From: Longimicrobiaceae bacterium
GTDB taxonomy: Bacteria > Gemmatimonadota > Gemmatimonadetes > Longimicrobiales > Longimicrobiaceae
Direction: 5' to 3'
DNA: 64,000 bases
NCBI GenBank assembly: GCA_036375715.1
Contig: DASVBS010000079.1
Coordinates: forward strand, 85,292 to 149,291
Shown: one piece after another, positions 9,861-17,691 of the stretch
Position numbering within the stretch: the first letter of the stretch is position 1
Layout: the number at the start of each line of letters is the position of its first letter
Position numbers and translations under genes: made by a program
Notes under the pieces: generated by a model
What the model saw: the letters and a program-made list of their open reading frames with translations, nothing else
Databases searched by the model: none
What the model was told of the DNA's origin: nothing

Positions 9861-12317
9861 TCACCTCTCCAGCGCGCTTCGCAGGGCGCGCTCCAGCTCC
9901 TCGGGAGCGAACGGCTTCGCCAGGAAGGCTTGCTGCTCCTTCTCGATCTCCCGCCGGAGGACCTGGTCGCTGTTGTAGCCCGAGGTGAAGAGCACGCAAA
10001 GACCCGGGAGAGCCGCCGACAGTCGCCGAGCCAGCTCTCGGCCGCTCATTCCCGGCAGTACCAGGTCCGTCACCAGAAGGTCGAAGCGCCGACCCTCCTC
10101 GAGGGCTTGCAGAGCCTCAGTCGGCGTCGAGGCGACGAATACCTCGTAGCCCAGCCGCCTCATCACCCGCTCGGCCAGCGTTCGCACGCCGCTGTCGTCC
10201 TCTACCAGGAGCACTCGTTCGGAGGGGGCGGCTATCGGCGGCGCCTCGCCTGCTACCACCACCGACCTGCTCGGCTTTCTGAGGCGGGGCAGGTAGATGC
10301 GGAAGACCGTTCCCTTCCCCGGCGTGCTCTCCACATCGATTCGGCCGCCCGAGCGCTTCACGATCCCGTAGACGACGGAGAGGCCGAGTCCGGTGCCCTT
10401 TCCGCCGGATTTGGTGGTGAAGAAGGGGTCGAAGATCTTCTCGCGCACCTCGGGCGTCATCCCCTCCCCCGTATCCTCCACCGAGAGGCACACATATTCG
10501 TCCGGGGGGAGGTCGCCTAGCCGCCGGGCGGCTTCAGCCCCCAGCCGGACGGGCGTGGTGCGGACCGACAGCTTGCCGCCCTGCGGCATGGCGTCCCGGG
10601 CATTGACGGCCAGATTGACCATCACCTGCTCGAGCTCACGACGGTCGGCGCGGACGTAGGTGGGTTCCGCGTGGAGGTCCAGCTCCAGCTCTATATCCTC
10701 CCCGATGAGCTGGGCGAGCATACGCTGTGTGTCCGCCATCACGCTCCCGAGTTCGACGATCTCCGGCTGACTCGCCTCCTTACTGCTGAAGGCCATCAGG
10801 CGCCCCGCAACCCCGGCGGCACGCCAGGCCGCCCGCGAGATCTCCTCGATGTCCGGGCGGAGAGGGTCGTGGGCCGGCAGCGTACGCAACGCGAGGTCGG
10901 CAAAGCCGGTGATCGTCGTCAGTGCGTTGTTGAACTCGTGCGCGACGCCGCCCGCCATGCGTCCCACGGCCTCCATCTTCTGCGCCCGGATGAGCTGCTC
11001 CTCCAGCGCCTTCCGGTCGGAGATATCCTGAATGACGGAGATGAGGTAGTCGGGTCGACCATCCTCCTTACGAACGACCGATCCGGTAACGCTCACCCAG
11101 ATGACCCCGCCGGACTTGTGGACGTACCGCTTCTCAATCGTGTAGCTCTCGATCTCGCCGGCGAGTAGCCGCTGGGTCTGGGCTTCGTGCGCGTCGCGGT
11201 CGGCCGGGTAGGTGATGTCGCGGAAGGTGAGGCGTAGTAGCTCGTCTCTGGAGTACCCGACGATCTCGGCCAGCCGCCGGTTCACCCGCAGGAAGCGGCC
11301 CCCGAGCTCGATGTGTGAGATCCCCACGGCGGCCTGATCGAAAGTGGAGCGGAAGCGTCGCTCGCTCTCCGCAAGCGCTTCCTCGGCCACCTTTCGCGCG
11401 GTCACGTCGCGCACCAGCCATACCCCGCGATCATCCCCAATCGGCGAGACCGACCCCGCAAACCAGACCGTCCGCGGGCCGATCCGAAGTGGGTACTCGA
11501 TGTCGACGCTGCAGCCCTCTCGCAGGGCGGTGGCGATCCAGCCCGCGAACCGGTCCGCTGTCTCAAGCGGAAAAACTTCGTGGATGGTTCGTCCGATGAG
11601 CTGGTCGCGAGCGAGGTAGTCCGCCGGGGCGGAGGTCTCCGCAATGCTGAGGAAGCGGCCCTCGGCATCGAACTCGACCATTACATAGTCGCTCGCCCGG
11701 ACCAGCCTCTGCAGCGCCGCACTCGAAAGCTCCGCTTCCTCCCGCGCCCGCTCGGCGGTGGCGTAGCGAAGAGCGTGATCCAGGGCGGTGGCCGCTCGCG
11801 CCGCCAGCCCCAGCACGAGCTCGAAGTGACCCTGCTCGTAGGGCTCCTCACCTTGCGACCGGCCGATCAACATCGCTCCGATGACCCGGTCGCGGATGGA
11901 GAGCGGGGCAAAGATCAGCGAACGCGCGCCGGCGGCCCGAGCCAGTGGCAGGTATCCCGGCGGCAGCGCGGCCTCGTCCGCGAAATCGCTTCCCGGGGGG
12001 AGCAGGATCGGTTCGGGAGCGTCGATGATGTTCGCTTTGCCGGCTCGCGGCGGCGCGATCGGCGGGACGCGGCGGAGAGCGCGGTGCTTCTCCGGGTCGA
12101 GGTGCACGCTCTGCTCACGGCGAAGGCTGCCGTCCGGCTGCAGAAGATCGATCACCACGAAATCCGCCAGACCGGGCACGATCAGCTGGGCGACGGAAGT
12201 GAGCGTCTCTCTGAGATCCAGCGAGGAGGCGAGCAGGTCGCCCGCACTGAGCAGGAAGGCGAGCGTCTCCTCCCGGTGGTCGAGCCCGGGGAGCACCGCG
12301 GCGGGTCTGTCACTCAT
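9861..12317 (-). CDS. GAF-PAS-PAS hybrid sensor histidine kinase with receiver domain
   Basis: 818 residues with no membrane segment, so probably cytosolic. Order: GAF domain (about 20-190), short helical linker, PAS (about 205-310), a second PAS/PAC (about 325-435, ending [18 protein letters not shown]), HisKA dimerisation domain with the phospho-accepting histidine in [12 protein letters not shown] (H460), HATPase with [16 protein letters not shown] and [15 protein letters not shown], then a C-terminal receiver domain with phospho-aspartate D751 in [11 protein letters not shown]. The HEFNN H-box is common in soluble hybrid kinases. No response regulator gene is adjacent, so output probably goes to a distant partner. 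The signal is unknown. Confidence 0.93.
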   Translation of the reverse strand: MSDRPAAVLPGLDHREETLAFLLSAGDLLASSLDLRETLTSVAQLIVPGLADFVVIDLLQPDGSLRREQSVHLDPEKHRALRRVPPIAPPRAGKANIIDAPEPILLPPGSDFADEAALPPGYLPLARAAGARSLIFAPLSIRDRVIGAMLIGRSQGEEPYEQGHFELVLGLAARAATALDHALRYATAERAREEAELSSAALQRLVRASDYVMVEFDAEGRFLSIAETSAPADYLARDQLIGRTIHEVFPLETADRFAGWIATALREGCSVDIEYPLRIGPRTVWFAGSVSPIGDDRGVWLVRDVTARKVAEEALAESERRFRSTFDQAAVGISHIELGGRFLRVNRRLAEIVGYSRDELLRLTFRDITYPADRDAHEAQTQRLLAGEIESYTIEKRYVHKSGGVIWVSVTGSVVRKEDGRPDYLISVIQDISDRKALEEQLIRAQKMEAVGRMAGGVAHEFNNALTTITGFADLALRTLPAHDPLRPDIEEISRAAWRAAGVAGRLMAFSSKEASQPEIVELGSVMADTQRMLAQLIGEDIELELDLHAEPTYVRADRRELEQVMVNLAVNARDAMPQGGKLSVRTTPVRLGAEAARRLGDLPPDEYVCLSVEDTGEGMTPEVREKIFDPFFTTKSGGKGTGLGLSVVYGIVKRSGGRIDVESTPGKGTVFRIYLPRLRKPSRSVVVAGEAPPIAAPSERVLLVEDDSGVRTLAERVMRRLGYEVFVASTPTEALQALEEGRRFDLLVTDLVLPGMSGRELARRLSAALPGLCVLFTSGYNSDQVLRREIEKEQQAFLAKPFAPEELERALRSALER

Positions 12318-12700
12318 GTCTGAGCGATCGTGGAGGAACTTGATCTGTCTCTATCCGCGCTTACGCAAAATGAACACCGTTTAAGACTCTTTCGACATTG
12401 TGGCAACCCGCGCCTAGCGAACATGCGGCAACCCCACGGAGGCTTGCAGGCAGTCTCTGCATCCCCACCTGATCCCGTGCGCTGGCGCGCAAGGCCCCTT
12501 TTCACCCGGTCCTTCGCGCTCGATTGCGTGACGAAAAGCATCTCTACCCGGGAAGCGGAAACGCTAACCGGGTGTGATCCGTAGTCCCAGAAGATGGCGA
12601 GGTGAGCAACGCCGGCGTGCCGCACGGTATCGAATCGGGGTAGATGGGTTCAACCGTCGGGCGCGCCAGGCAATCGAACCCTCCCACCACCGACGACCCC
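12318..12700. other. Intergenic region with a GNRA-capped hairpin
   Basis: About 380 bases with no convincing gene. The left part is the upstream region of the histidine kinase; I see no clear promoter boxes. At 12546-12573 the plus strand can fold into a two-tier hairpin: outer stem ACCCGG with CCGGGT, an internal loop GA opposite AA, inner stem AGCG with CGCT, capped by a GAAA tetraloop. There is no T-tract, so it is not an obvious terminator. An imperfect direct repeat (TGTGGCAACCC, then TGCGGCAACCC) lies around 12400-12435. Confidence 0.35.
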
Positions 12701-13012
12701 ATGCAGGCCGCATCCTCGAGGCCCATCGCGGGGCTCCTGCTATTTGCATTCACCGCCTGCGGCCACGCTACCGCGGACGGCGGGTGGCGCGACGAAGCGG
12801 GAGCTCAGGTCCAACACTCCGAGCAAGCTCGGACCGCAAGTGTCGGGATGTGGGGAAACGACGACGGCTGGAGCGTCATCGATGCGGTTCACCTCGGCTC
12901 GGCCGCGCCCGCAAGCCCAGAGCCGAGTCCTGCCGTCGTCGGGGGCGAGTGCAACCAGCGCAAGCCACCAAGAGTCACGGCAGGGCCTCTGAGCGCCGGC
13001 GGAACGGGCTGA
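12701..13012 (+). CDS. Possible small lipoprotein (doubtful)
   Basis: 103 residues from ATG 12701. The first 20 residues look like a lipoprotein signal: PIAGLLLFAFTACG, with cysteine in a plausible lipobox (FTAC). The remainder is low-information sequence rich in Gly, Ala, Ser and Pro, and G/C bias at third codon positions weakens toward the 3' end. There is no Shine-Dalgarno sequence. It may be a real small lipoprotein, a decayed gene or chance. It fills an otherwise unexplained gap before the tolC promoter. Confidence 0.3.
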   Translation: MQAASSRPIAGLLLFAFTACGHATADGGWRDEAGAQVQHSEQARTASVGMWGNDDGWSVIDAVHLGSAAPASPEPSPAVVGGECNQRKPPRVTAGPLSAGGTG

Positions 13013-13037
13013 GCGGGATCCAACCTTTTCCCGTGGC

Positions 13038-13091
13038 TTGACAGCCACCGTCTCCCGCCGCAATTTGGAGGTTACTGCAAATTTTTGTGCA
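13038..13091 (+). promoter_or_regulatory. tolC-blaI-M56 promoter with dyad operator candidate
   Basis: A perfect -35 box TTGACA (13038-13043) is followed after 17 bases by a weak CAATTT (13061-13066). Just downstream lies an AT-rich dyad, TGCAAATTTTTGTGCA (13076-13091), in which TGCA is repeated at both ends with an 8-base spacer. It sits over the predicted transcription start and the GTG start. Because the operon encodes a BlaI-type repressor, the dyad is a reasonable autoregulatory operator, but BlaI-box similarity is only partial. Confidence 0.45.
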
Positions 13092-14664
13092 TACCCCCCC
13101 AAAAAACAATCCGATGAATCAGACGGTGCGCTCTCCCTTCGTACCCTCCCCTGCGCGTATCGCCGGGCTTCTCGTAGTTCTCGGGCTTTTCGTCGGCGCG
13201 GCCCCGCTCACCGCTCAGAGCGGAAAGAAGGTGAACCTCACGCTGGAGTCGGCGGTGCGGATGACGATCGACGACAGCTACCGCGTGCGGCGGCTGCGAC
13301 TGGACGTGGAGCGCACGCGGAGCCTGCTCCAGGCGCAGCGCGCCGGCTTGAAGTCGCGGGTGTTCATGAACTTCCAGACGCCCGAATTCGAGCGCATCTC
13401 GGAGAGTAAGTGGAACTCGACCCTCGGGCGCAACGAGATCGTGCGTGAGCACTCACAGCGCTGGCAGTTCGATTTCTCCATCGAGCAGCCGGTCATCCTG
13501 TTCGGTTATCCGACCAACGGCTATCTGTCGCTCAACAACCGGGTCTACCGCTACACCCAGTTTGCGGAGGACGAGGACCAGGACGACGTCCGCTATTACA
13601 ACCGGTACTTCGTGCAGTACCGACAGCCGTTCTTTCAACCGAACTACCTCAAGAACAACCTGGAGGAGGCGGAGCTGGACCTGGAGAGCTCCGAGCTGGC
13701 CTTCCAGGCGGACGCCGTCAGCATCATCCAAGACGTCGCCGACGCCTATTATGATCTCTTTCGCGTCGGCTATCAGCGCCTGATTCTGGCAGACCTCGTC
13801 GAGAATCTCGAGAACGCGGCTGCCATGGCGCGGGAACGGGTGGCTCTCGATTCGTCACTGGTGATCGAGGCCAATCAGGTGCAGGTTGCGCTGGCGAATG
13901 CCCGGGCCGAGCTCGAGCAGACGCAGAGCAACTACCGGCTGGAGTCCTCGCAGATGAAGCAGCGGCTTCGCCTGCCAGAAGAAGACTCGCTGGTGATCGA
14001 TCTCGACCTCTCGGTGGTCCCGCTCGAGGTGGATCTGCAGGAGGCGATCAGCTACGGATTGAACCTGCGTCCCCAGCTGCGCAGGCTCGGCATCGACGAG
14101 CGACGCAACGAGATCTGGGCGCAGGAGGCCCGCGGCAACAACGGCTTCCGCCTCAACCTCGAGGTGACCTACGGTCGCGAGATGCAGGATCCCGTGCTGC
14201 GGGACCTCATGGACGACCCCAGCAACAGCTACACGGTCGGTGTCTCCGGATACGTGCCGATCTGGGACTGGGGTGCGCGTAGTGCCCGCGTCCAGGCTCA
14301 GCGGCTCAGCCTGGAACGTGTGAGGCTGTCGATCGAGGAAACGGAGGAGGCCATCCGTCGCGAGATCGGCAACGTCGTGCGCAACCTGGAGGAATACCAG
14401 CAGCGAGCGATCAACATGCAGGAGAACCTGGAGCTGGCTCGCCAGGTCTCGGCCATGAGCATGGCGCAGTACTCCGCCGGCCGCGGGACGATGCTAGACC
14501 TGGTCCAGGCCTTCGAGCGGCAGGCTGACACCGCCGAGAACTTCCTCGACGCTTTTCTTGGCTACCGGGAAGCGATCCTGGACCTGCAGGCGATCACCTA
14601 CTATGACTTCGAGCACGACATGCCCGTGCTCGAACGTTTCCAGCTACAGGACAGCTCCACTTGA
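13087..14664 (+). CDS. TolC-family outer membrane efflux protein
   Basis: 525 residues from GTG 13087, or 516 from ATG 13114; the ATG gives a normal signal peptide (ARIAGLLVVLGLFVGAAPLTAQ). The rest shows the duplicated TolC pattern of long helices with heptads (NLENAAAMARERVALDSSLV; later NMQENLELARQVSAMSMAQY followed by SAGRGTMLDLVQAFERQAD) alternating with beta-barrel strands. TolC proteins form trimeric export ducts with an inner-membrane pump and an adaptor; neither is encoded nearby. GGAGG at 13067-13071 is rather far from either start. The stop overlaps the possible TTG start of the BlaI gene, which implies one operon. Confidence 0.9.
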   Translation: MHTPPKNNPMNQTVRSPFVPSPARIAGLLVVLGLFVGAAPLTAQSGKKVNLTLESAVRMTIDDSYRVRRLRLDVERTRSLLQAQRAGLKSRVFMNFQTPEFERISESKWNSTLGRNEIVREHSQRWQFDFSIEQPVILFGYPTNGYLSLNNRVYRYTQFAEDEDQDDVRYYNRYFVQYRQPFFQPNYLKNNLEEAELDLESSELAFQADAVSIIQDVADAYYDLFRVGYQRLILADLVENLENAAAMARERVALDSSLVIEANQVQVALANARAELEQTQSNYRLESSQMKQRLRLPEEDSLVIDLDLSVVPLEVDLQEAISYGLNLRPQLRRLGIDERRNEIWAQEARGNNGFRLNLEVTYGREMQDPVLRDLMDDPSNSYTVGVSGYVPIWDWGARSARVQAQRLSLERVRLSIEETEEAIRREIGNVVRNLEEYQQRAINMQENLELARQVSAMSMAQYSAGRGTMLDLVQAFERQADTAENFLDAFLGYREAILDLQAITYYDFEHDMPVLERFQLQDSST

Positions 14665-14687
14665 GCACGCCCCCTTCATCCGAATCG

Positions 14688-15077
14688 ATGAGCGATCCGG
14701 TCCATCTCCACCTGAGCCGCCGCGAGAGCCAGATCATGGACGTGATCTACCAGCTCGGTGAGGCGAGCGTGGCGGAGGTGGTGGAGCGCATCCCCGATCA
14801 GCCGGGCTACAATACCGTCCGGAACACCATGGCGATCCTCGAGCGGAAGGGTCACTTGCGGCACCGGCGCGAAGGGCAGCGCTACCTGTACGCTCCGCGG
14901 GACCCGGTGGAGAACGCCAAGACCTCCGCCCTGCGTCACCTGCTGCACACCTTCTTTGACGGCTCCCTGCCGAAGGCCGTGGTCGCGCTGCTCAGCGCCT
15001 CCGATCAGAGGCTTACCGACAAGGAGCTGGACGAGATCGCCGAGTACATCGAGCGCGTTCGGCGGGGAGAGAAGTAG
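14688..15077 (+). CDS. BlaI/MecI/CopY family transcriptional repressor
   Basis: 129 residues from ATG 14688. An in-frame TTG at 14661, overlapping the tolC stop and preceded by AGGA, would add nine residues. The winged helix is clear: LSRRESQIMDVIYQLGEASV, then VVERIPDQPGYNTVRNTMAI and LERKGHLRHRREGQRYLYAP. The C-terminal dimerisation helices (HLLHTFFDGSLPKAVVALL) match the family. BlaI-type repressors bind as dimers to dyad operators and are inactivated by proteolysis triggered by a partner M56 membrane protease, encoded one base downstream here. The likely target is the operon's own promoter. Confidence 0.93.
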   Translation: MSDPVHLHLSRRESQIMDVIYQLGEASVAEVVERIPDQPGYNTVRNTMAILERKGHLRHRREGQRYLYAPRDPVENAKTSALRHLLHTFFDGSLPKAVVALLSASDQRLTDKELDEIAEYIERVRRGEK

Positions 15078-15078
15078 G

Positions 15079-17565
15079 ATGGAGTGGGCGGGTACCCTGT
15101 TGACGGGCGCAGCGATCTACCTGCTCGTCGTGATGCTGAAGGCGACGGCCATCCTGGCAGTCGCCTGGCTGCTTGCAGCCTCCGCCCCGAAGAGCTCGGC
15201 GGCTGTCCGCCACGGCATCTGGGCGACGGCGCTGGTTCTCGTCGGCCTGCTCCCGCTCGCGACTTCCTCACTTCCGCCGCTGGCCGTCCATCTTCCCGCG
15301 TTCGTGCGCGAGGGAGCCCAGGGGTCGACGCCTCAACCGGCATCGGTTGCAACTTCTGGCGCGACTGCCACGGCGGACGTTGCTGTCTCCACCAGTGAGT
15401 CGGGGTCGAGCGTTCTTCCGAGCTCTGACGGCGCCGCGGCCTCCGACCCATCCCCGCTCAATCGCTGGCCTCTCCTGCTGCTCGTGCTCTGGGTGGCAGG
15501 GACGGCCGCACGTGCGGCCTGGCTTGGCGTTCAGCTCCGGCGCGTCCGGCGGATGGTGGCCGAGGCCTCTCCGGTCACGCAGCTCTCGCCTCCAGCCAGG
15601 GCCGCCCGCCGAGCGGCGGCGACTCTCGGCGTGGGCGGGAGCTTCTCCTTGCGGGAAAGCGCTCGCGTTCCGACACCGGTCACCTGCGGCCTTTTCCGCC
15701 CGGTGATCCTCATCCCTGAACGGTCACGCACCTGGCCCGAAGAGCGCCTGCGTGTGGTGCTGCTCCACGAGCTCGCTCACGTCAGGCGCCGCGACTATCT
15801 CTCTTCCCTGCTCGCCGAGCTGGTGTGCACGGTCTACTGGCCGATTCCGCTCGTCTGGGCCGCCCGGGCTGCCATGCACGTCGAGCAGGAGCAGGCGAGT
15901 GACGACCTCGTGCTCGCCGCCGGTACGCCCCCGCTGGAGTATGCCGATCAGCTCCTCGCCGTCGCGAGGTCGTTGCGGCCTAGGGATGCCGCCCTCGCCG
16001 GTGTGCTCGAGATGGCGCGACCGGCCGGGCTCAGGTACCGGGTGAAGACGATCCTGGACACACGAACCCGTCGGGTGCCCCTGGTCTCCCTGCAGGGCCT
16101 TGCGACCCTCTCCGCTCTGTTGCTCTGCGCCGCTCCGCTGGCCGCCCTGCGACCCGCGGAGGACGGTGGTGTGAGCCTGGAGCCGGCCACCGCGCTGGAG
16201 ACGGACGCCGTCGCTGCCGAGACTCCCACACAGGAGCTCTCGGTTTCCGCTCCGGCTGAGCCGGTCTACTTGTGGATCGAGGCGGAGCATGGAGTTCTGC
16301 TCGGAGGTCTCGCGACGGCAGAGGATCTCGAGGCATCCGCGGGACAGTTCGTCGAGCAGGCGCGGGAGCGCGGTGGCGGGGAGGTGCGTCTCTCGCTTCA
16401 CCTGCCGCGTGCGGGCGACTACCGGCTGTGGATCCGGACCGCGTTGGCGGAAGAGGACTCGCCGCCTCGGCTGTCGCTCGACGGAGCGACGCGGCTCGCG
16501 CTGGACGGCGCCGAAGTCATCGACGCGTCTGGCTGGCGGTGGTCGCGGGCGGAGATGGCGGAAGATGGGCCCGTGCGGTTGGGAGCGGGCGTGCACACGC
16601 TCTCGATCCAGAGCGAGGCTCCCGGAGGTCGGATCGACCGCGTCCTTGTCACCACCGACGCGAGTTACCTCCCCTCCGGCACCGGAGCGGCGCCGCGCGA
16701 TTTCGCCCCGATCTATCGCTGGGTAGAGATGGTTCCGGGTCCCCTGTCGGAGCCTCTCGAGCTGGAAGTGGAGGTCCCCGCCGCCGGGCAGTACGTCGTG
16801 TGGGGTCGAGTGAGGGGTGCGAGCGTCGATGCCAACTCGTTCTTCCTCTCCGTCGACGACGGCCCGGAGGTGATCTGGGACGCACCCCGACAGGTTCTCG
16901 ACGAGGAGGAGGGGCGCTGGGTCTGGGATCCGGCCAGCGCACGGGACATGAACGGGCGCGAGGTGGACCCGCTCCTCTTCGACCTCGACGCGGGCAAGCA
17001 TTCGATCCGCCTGACACCCAGGGAGCCGTCTACCGGGATCGGCGGATTGTTGGTCACCAACGACCTGGCGTTCCGTCCACAGGGTCGACCGCCGGGATCT
17101 CCGCCGGTCGACATCTGGCTGGAGCCCGAGAGTGCGAGCCCCGGAGACGCGCTGCGTGTTCAAGCCGCGGACGGAAGGCGCGAAGGATACCTGGAGGCGG
17201 TGCGCGATGGCCCCGACCGTAGCGAGCCGGACGGGCAGGTGCCCGCCACGCTCGTCTTCACGCTCCCCAGTCCGGGCATCTACACCCTCTGGGCTCGCAC
17301 CGTGGCGCGATCGCAAAGCGAGGACTCCTTCTGGATCCGGGTGAACGGCGGCCGATGGATGCGCTGGAACGGCATTCCTACCAGTTCCGAGTGGCGCTGG
17401 TCGGCCGTGCACGATGGCGACGAGGGAGAGGCTCCAATCCAGCTCGCCCTGCCGGCTGGGGAGAACCGGATCGAGATCGCGCGGAGGGAAGGGGGCGCCC
17501 GGATCGAGCGCCTGCTGGTCACTAACGACGAGCACGCGAGCCCGGTCGCCCGACTGGCCGAGTGA
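15079..17565 (+). CDS. BlaR1/MecR1-like M56 metalloprotease with three C-terminal beta-sandwich modules
   Basis: 828 residues. The N-terminal third is a polytopic M56 peptidase with transmembrane segments near residues 8-35, 48-65 and 135-155 and the zinc motif HELAHVRRRD (H230, E231, H234), followed by EQEQASDDLVLAAG, typical of BlaR1. After a last membrane segment (about 350-372), the C-terminus has no penicillin-binding domain. It has three tandem repeats starting near residues 395 (VYLWIEAEHG), 544 (IYRWVEMVPG) and 677 (VDIWLEPESA). Each contains a GxYxxWxR-like strand (GDYRLWIRT, GQYVVWGRV, GIYTLWART), a WRW or RWVWD strand and a closing LLVTND or LVTTD. This resembles carbohydrate-binding beta-sandwiches attached to polysaccharide lyases. 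I infer periplasmic glycan sensing leading to cleavage of BlaI. Confidence 0.88.
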   Translation: MEWAGTLLTGAAIYLLVVMLKATAILAVAWLLAASAPKSSAAVRHGIWATALVLVGLLPLATSSLPPLAVHLPAFVREGAQGSTPQPASVATSGATATADVAVSTSESGSSVLPSSDGAAASDPSPLNRWPLLLLVLWVAGTAARAAWLGVQLRRVRRMVAEASPVTQLSPPARAARRAAATLGVGGSFSLRESARVPTPVTCGLFRPVILIPERSRTWPEERLRVVLLHELAHVRRRDYLSSLLAELVCTVYWPIPLVWAARAAMHVEQEQASDDLVLAAGTPPLEYADQLLAVARSLRPRDAALAGVLEMARPAGLRYRVKTILDTRTRRVPLVSLQGLATLSALLLCAAPLAALRPAEDGGVSLEPATALETDAVAAETPTQELSVSAPAEPVYLWIEAEHGVLLGGLATAEDLEASAGQFVEQARERGGGEVRLSLHLPRAGDYRLWIRTALAEEDSPPRLSLDGATRLALDGAEVIDASGWRWSRAEMAEDGPVRLGAGVHTLSIQSEAPGGRIDRVLVTTDASYLPSGTGAAPRDFAPIYRWVEMVPGPLSEPLELEVEVPAAGQYVVWGRVRGASVDANSFFLSVDDGPEVIWDAPRQVLDEEEGRWVWDPASARDMNGREVDPLLFDLDAGKHSIRLTPREPSTGIGGLLVTNDLAFRPQGRPPGSPPVDIWLEPESASPGDALRVQAADGRREGYLEAVRDGPDRSEPDGQVPATLVFTLPSPGIYTLWARTVARSQSEDSFWIRVNGGRWMRWNGIPTSSEWRWSAVHDGDEGEAPIQLALPAGENRIEIARREGGARIERLLVTNDEHASPVARLAE

Positions 17566-17637
17566 GCCCGCCGACGGAACGTCGTCCGGCCGCCCCGGTA
17601 CAACGCCGTTACCGAACAACGTGAAGCAGGACCCTCT

Positions 17638-17686
17638 CTCCGGGCTCAGTCCTCCCGGAGCAGGGGGCGTGTTTTCTCCTTTTTTT
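17638..17686 (+). terminator. Possible terminator after the M56 gene
   Basis: CTCCGGG (17638-17644) and CCCGGAG (17654-17660) form a 7-bp stem with a 9-base loop. A run of seven T (17680-17686) follows about 20 bases later, so the hairpin and T-tract are not ideally spaced. The T-run ends only five bases before the start of the FtsH-like gene. Confidence 0.35.
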
Positions 17687-17691
17687 GCTGA

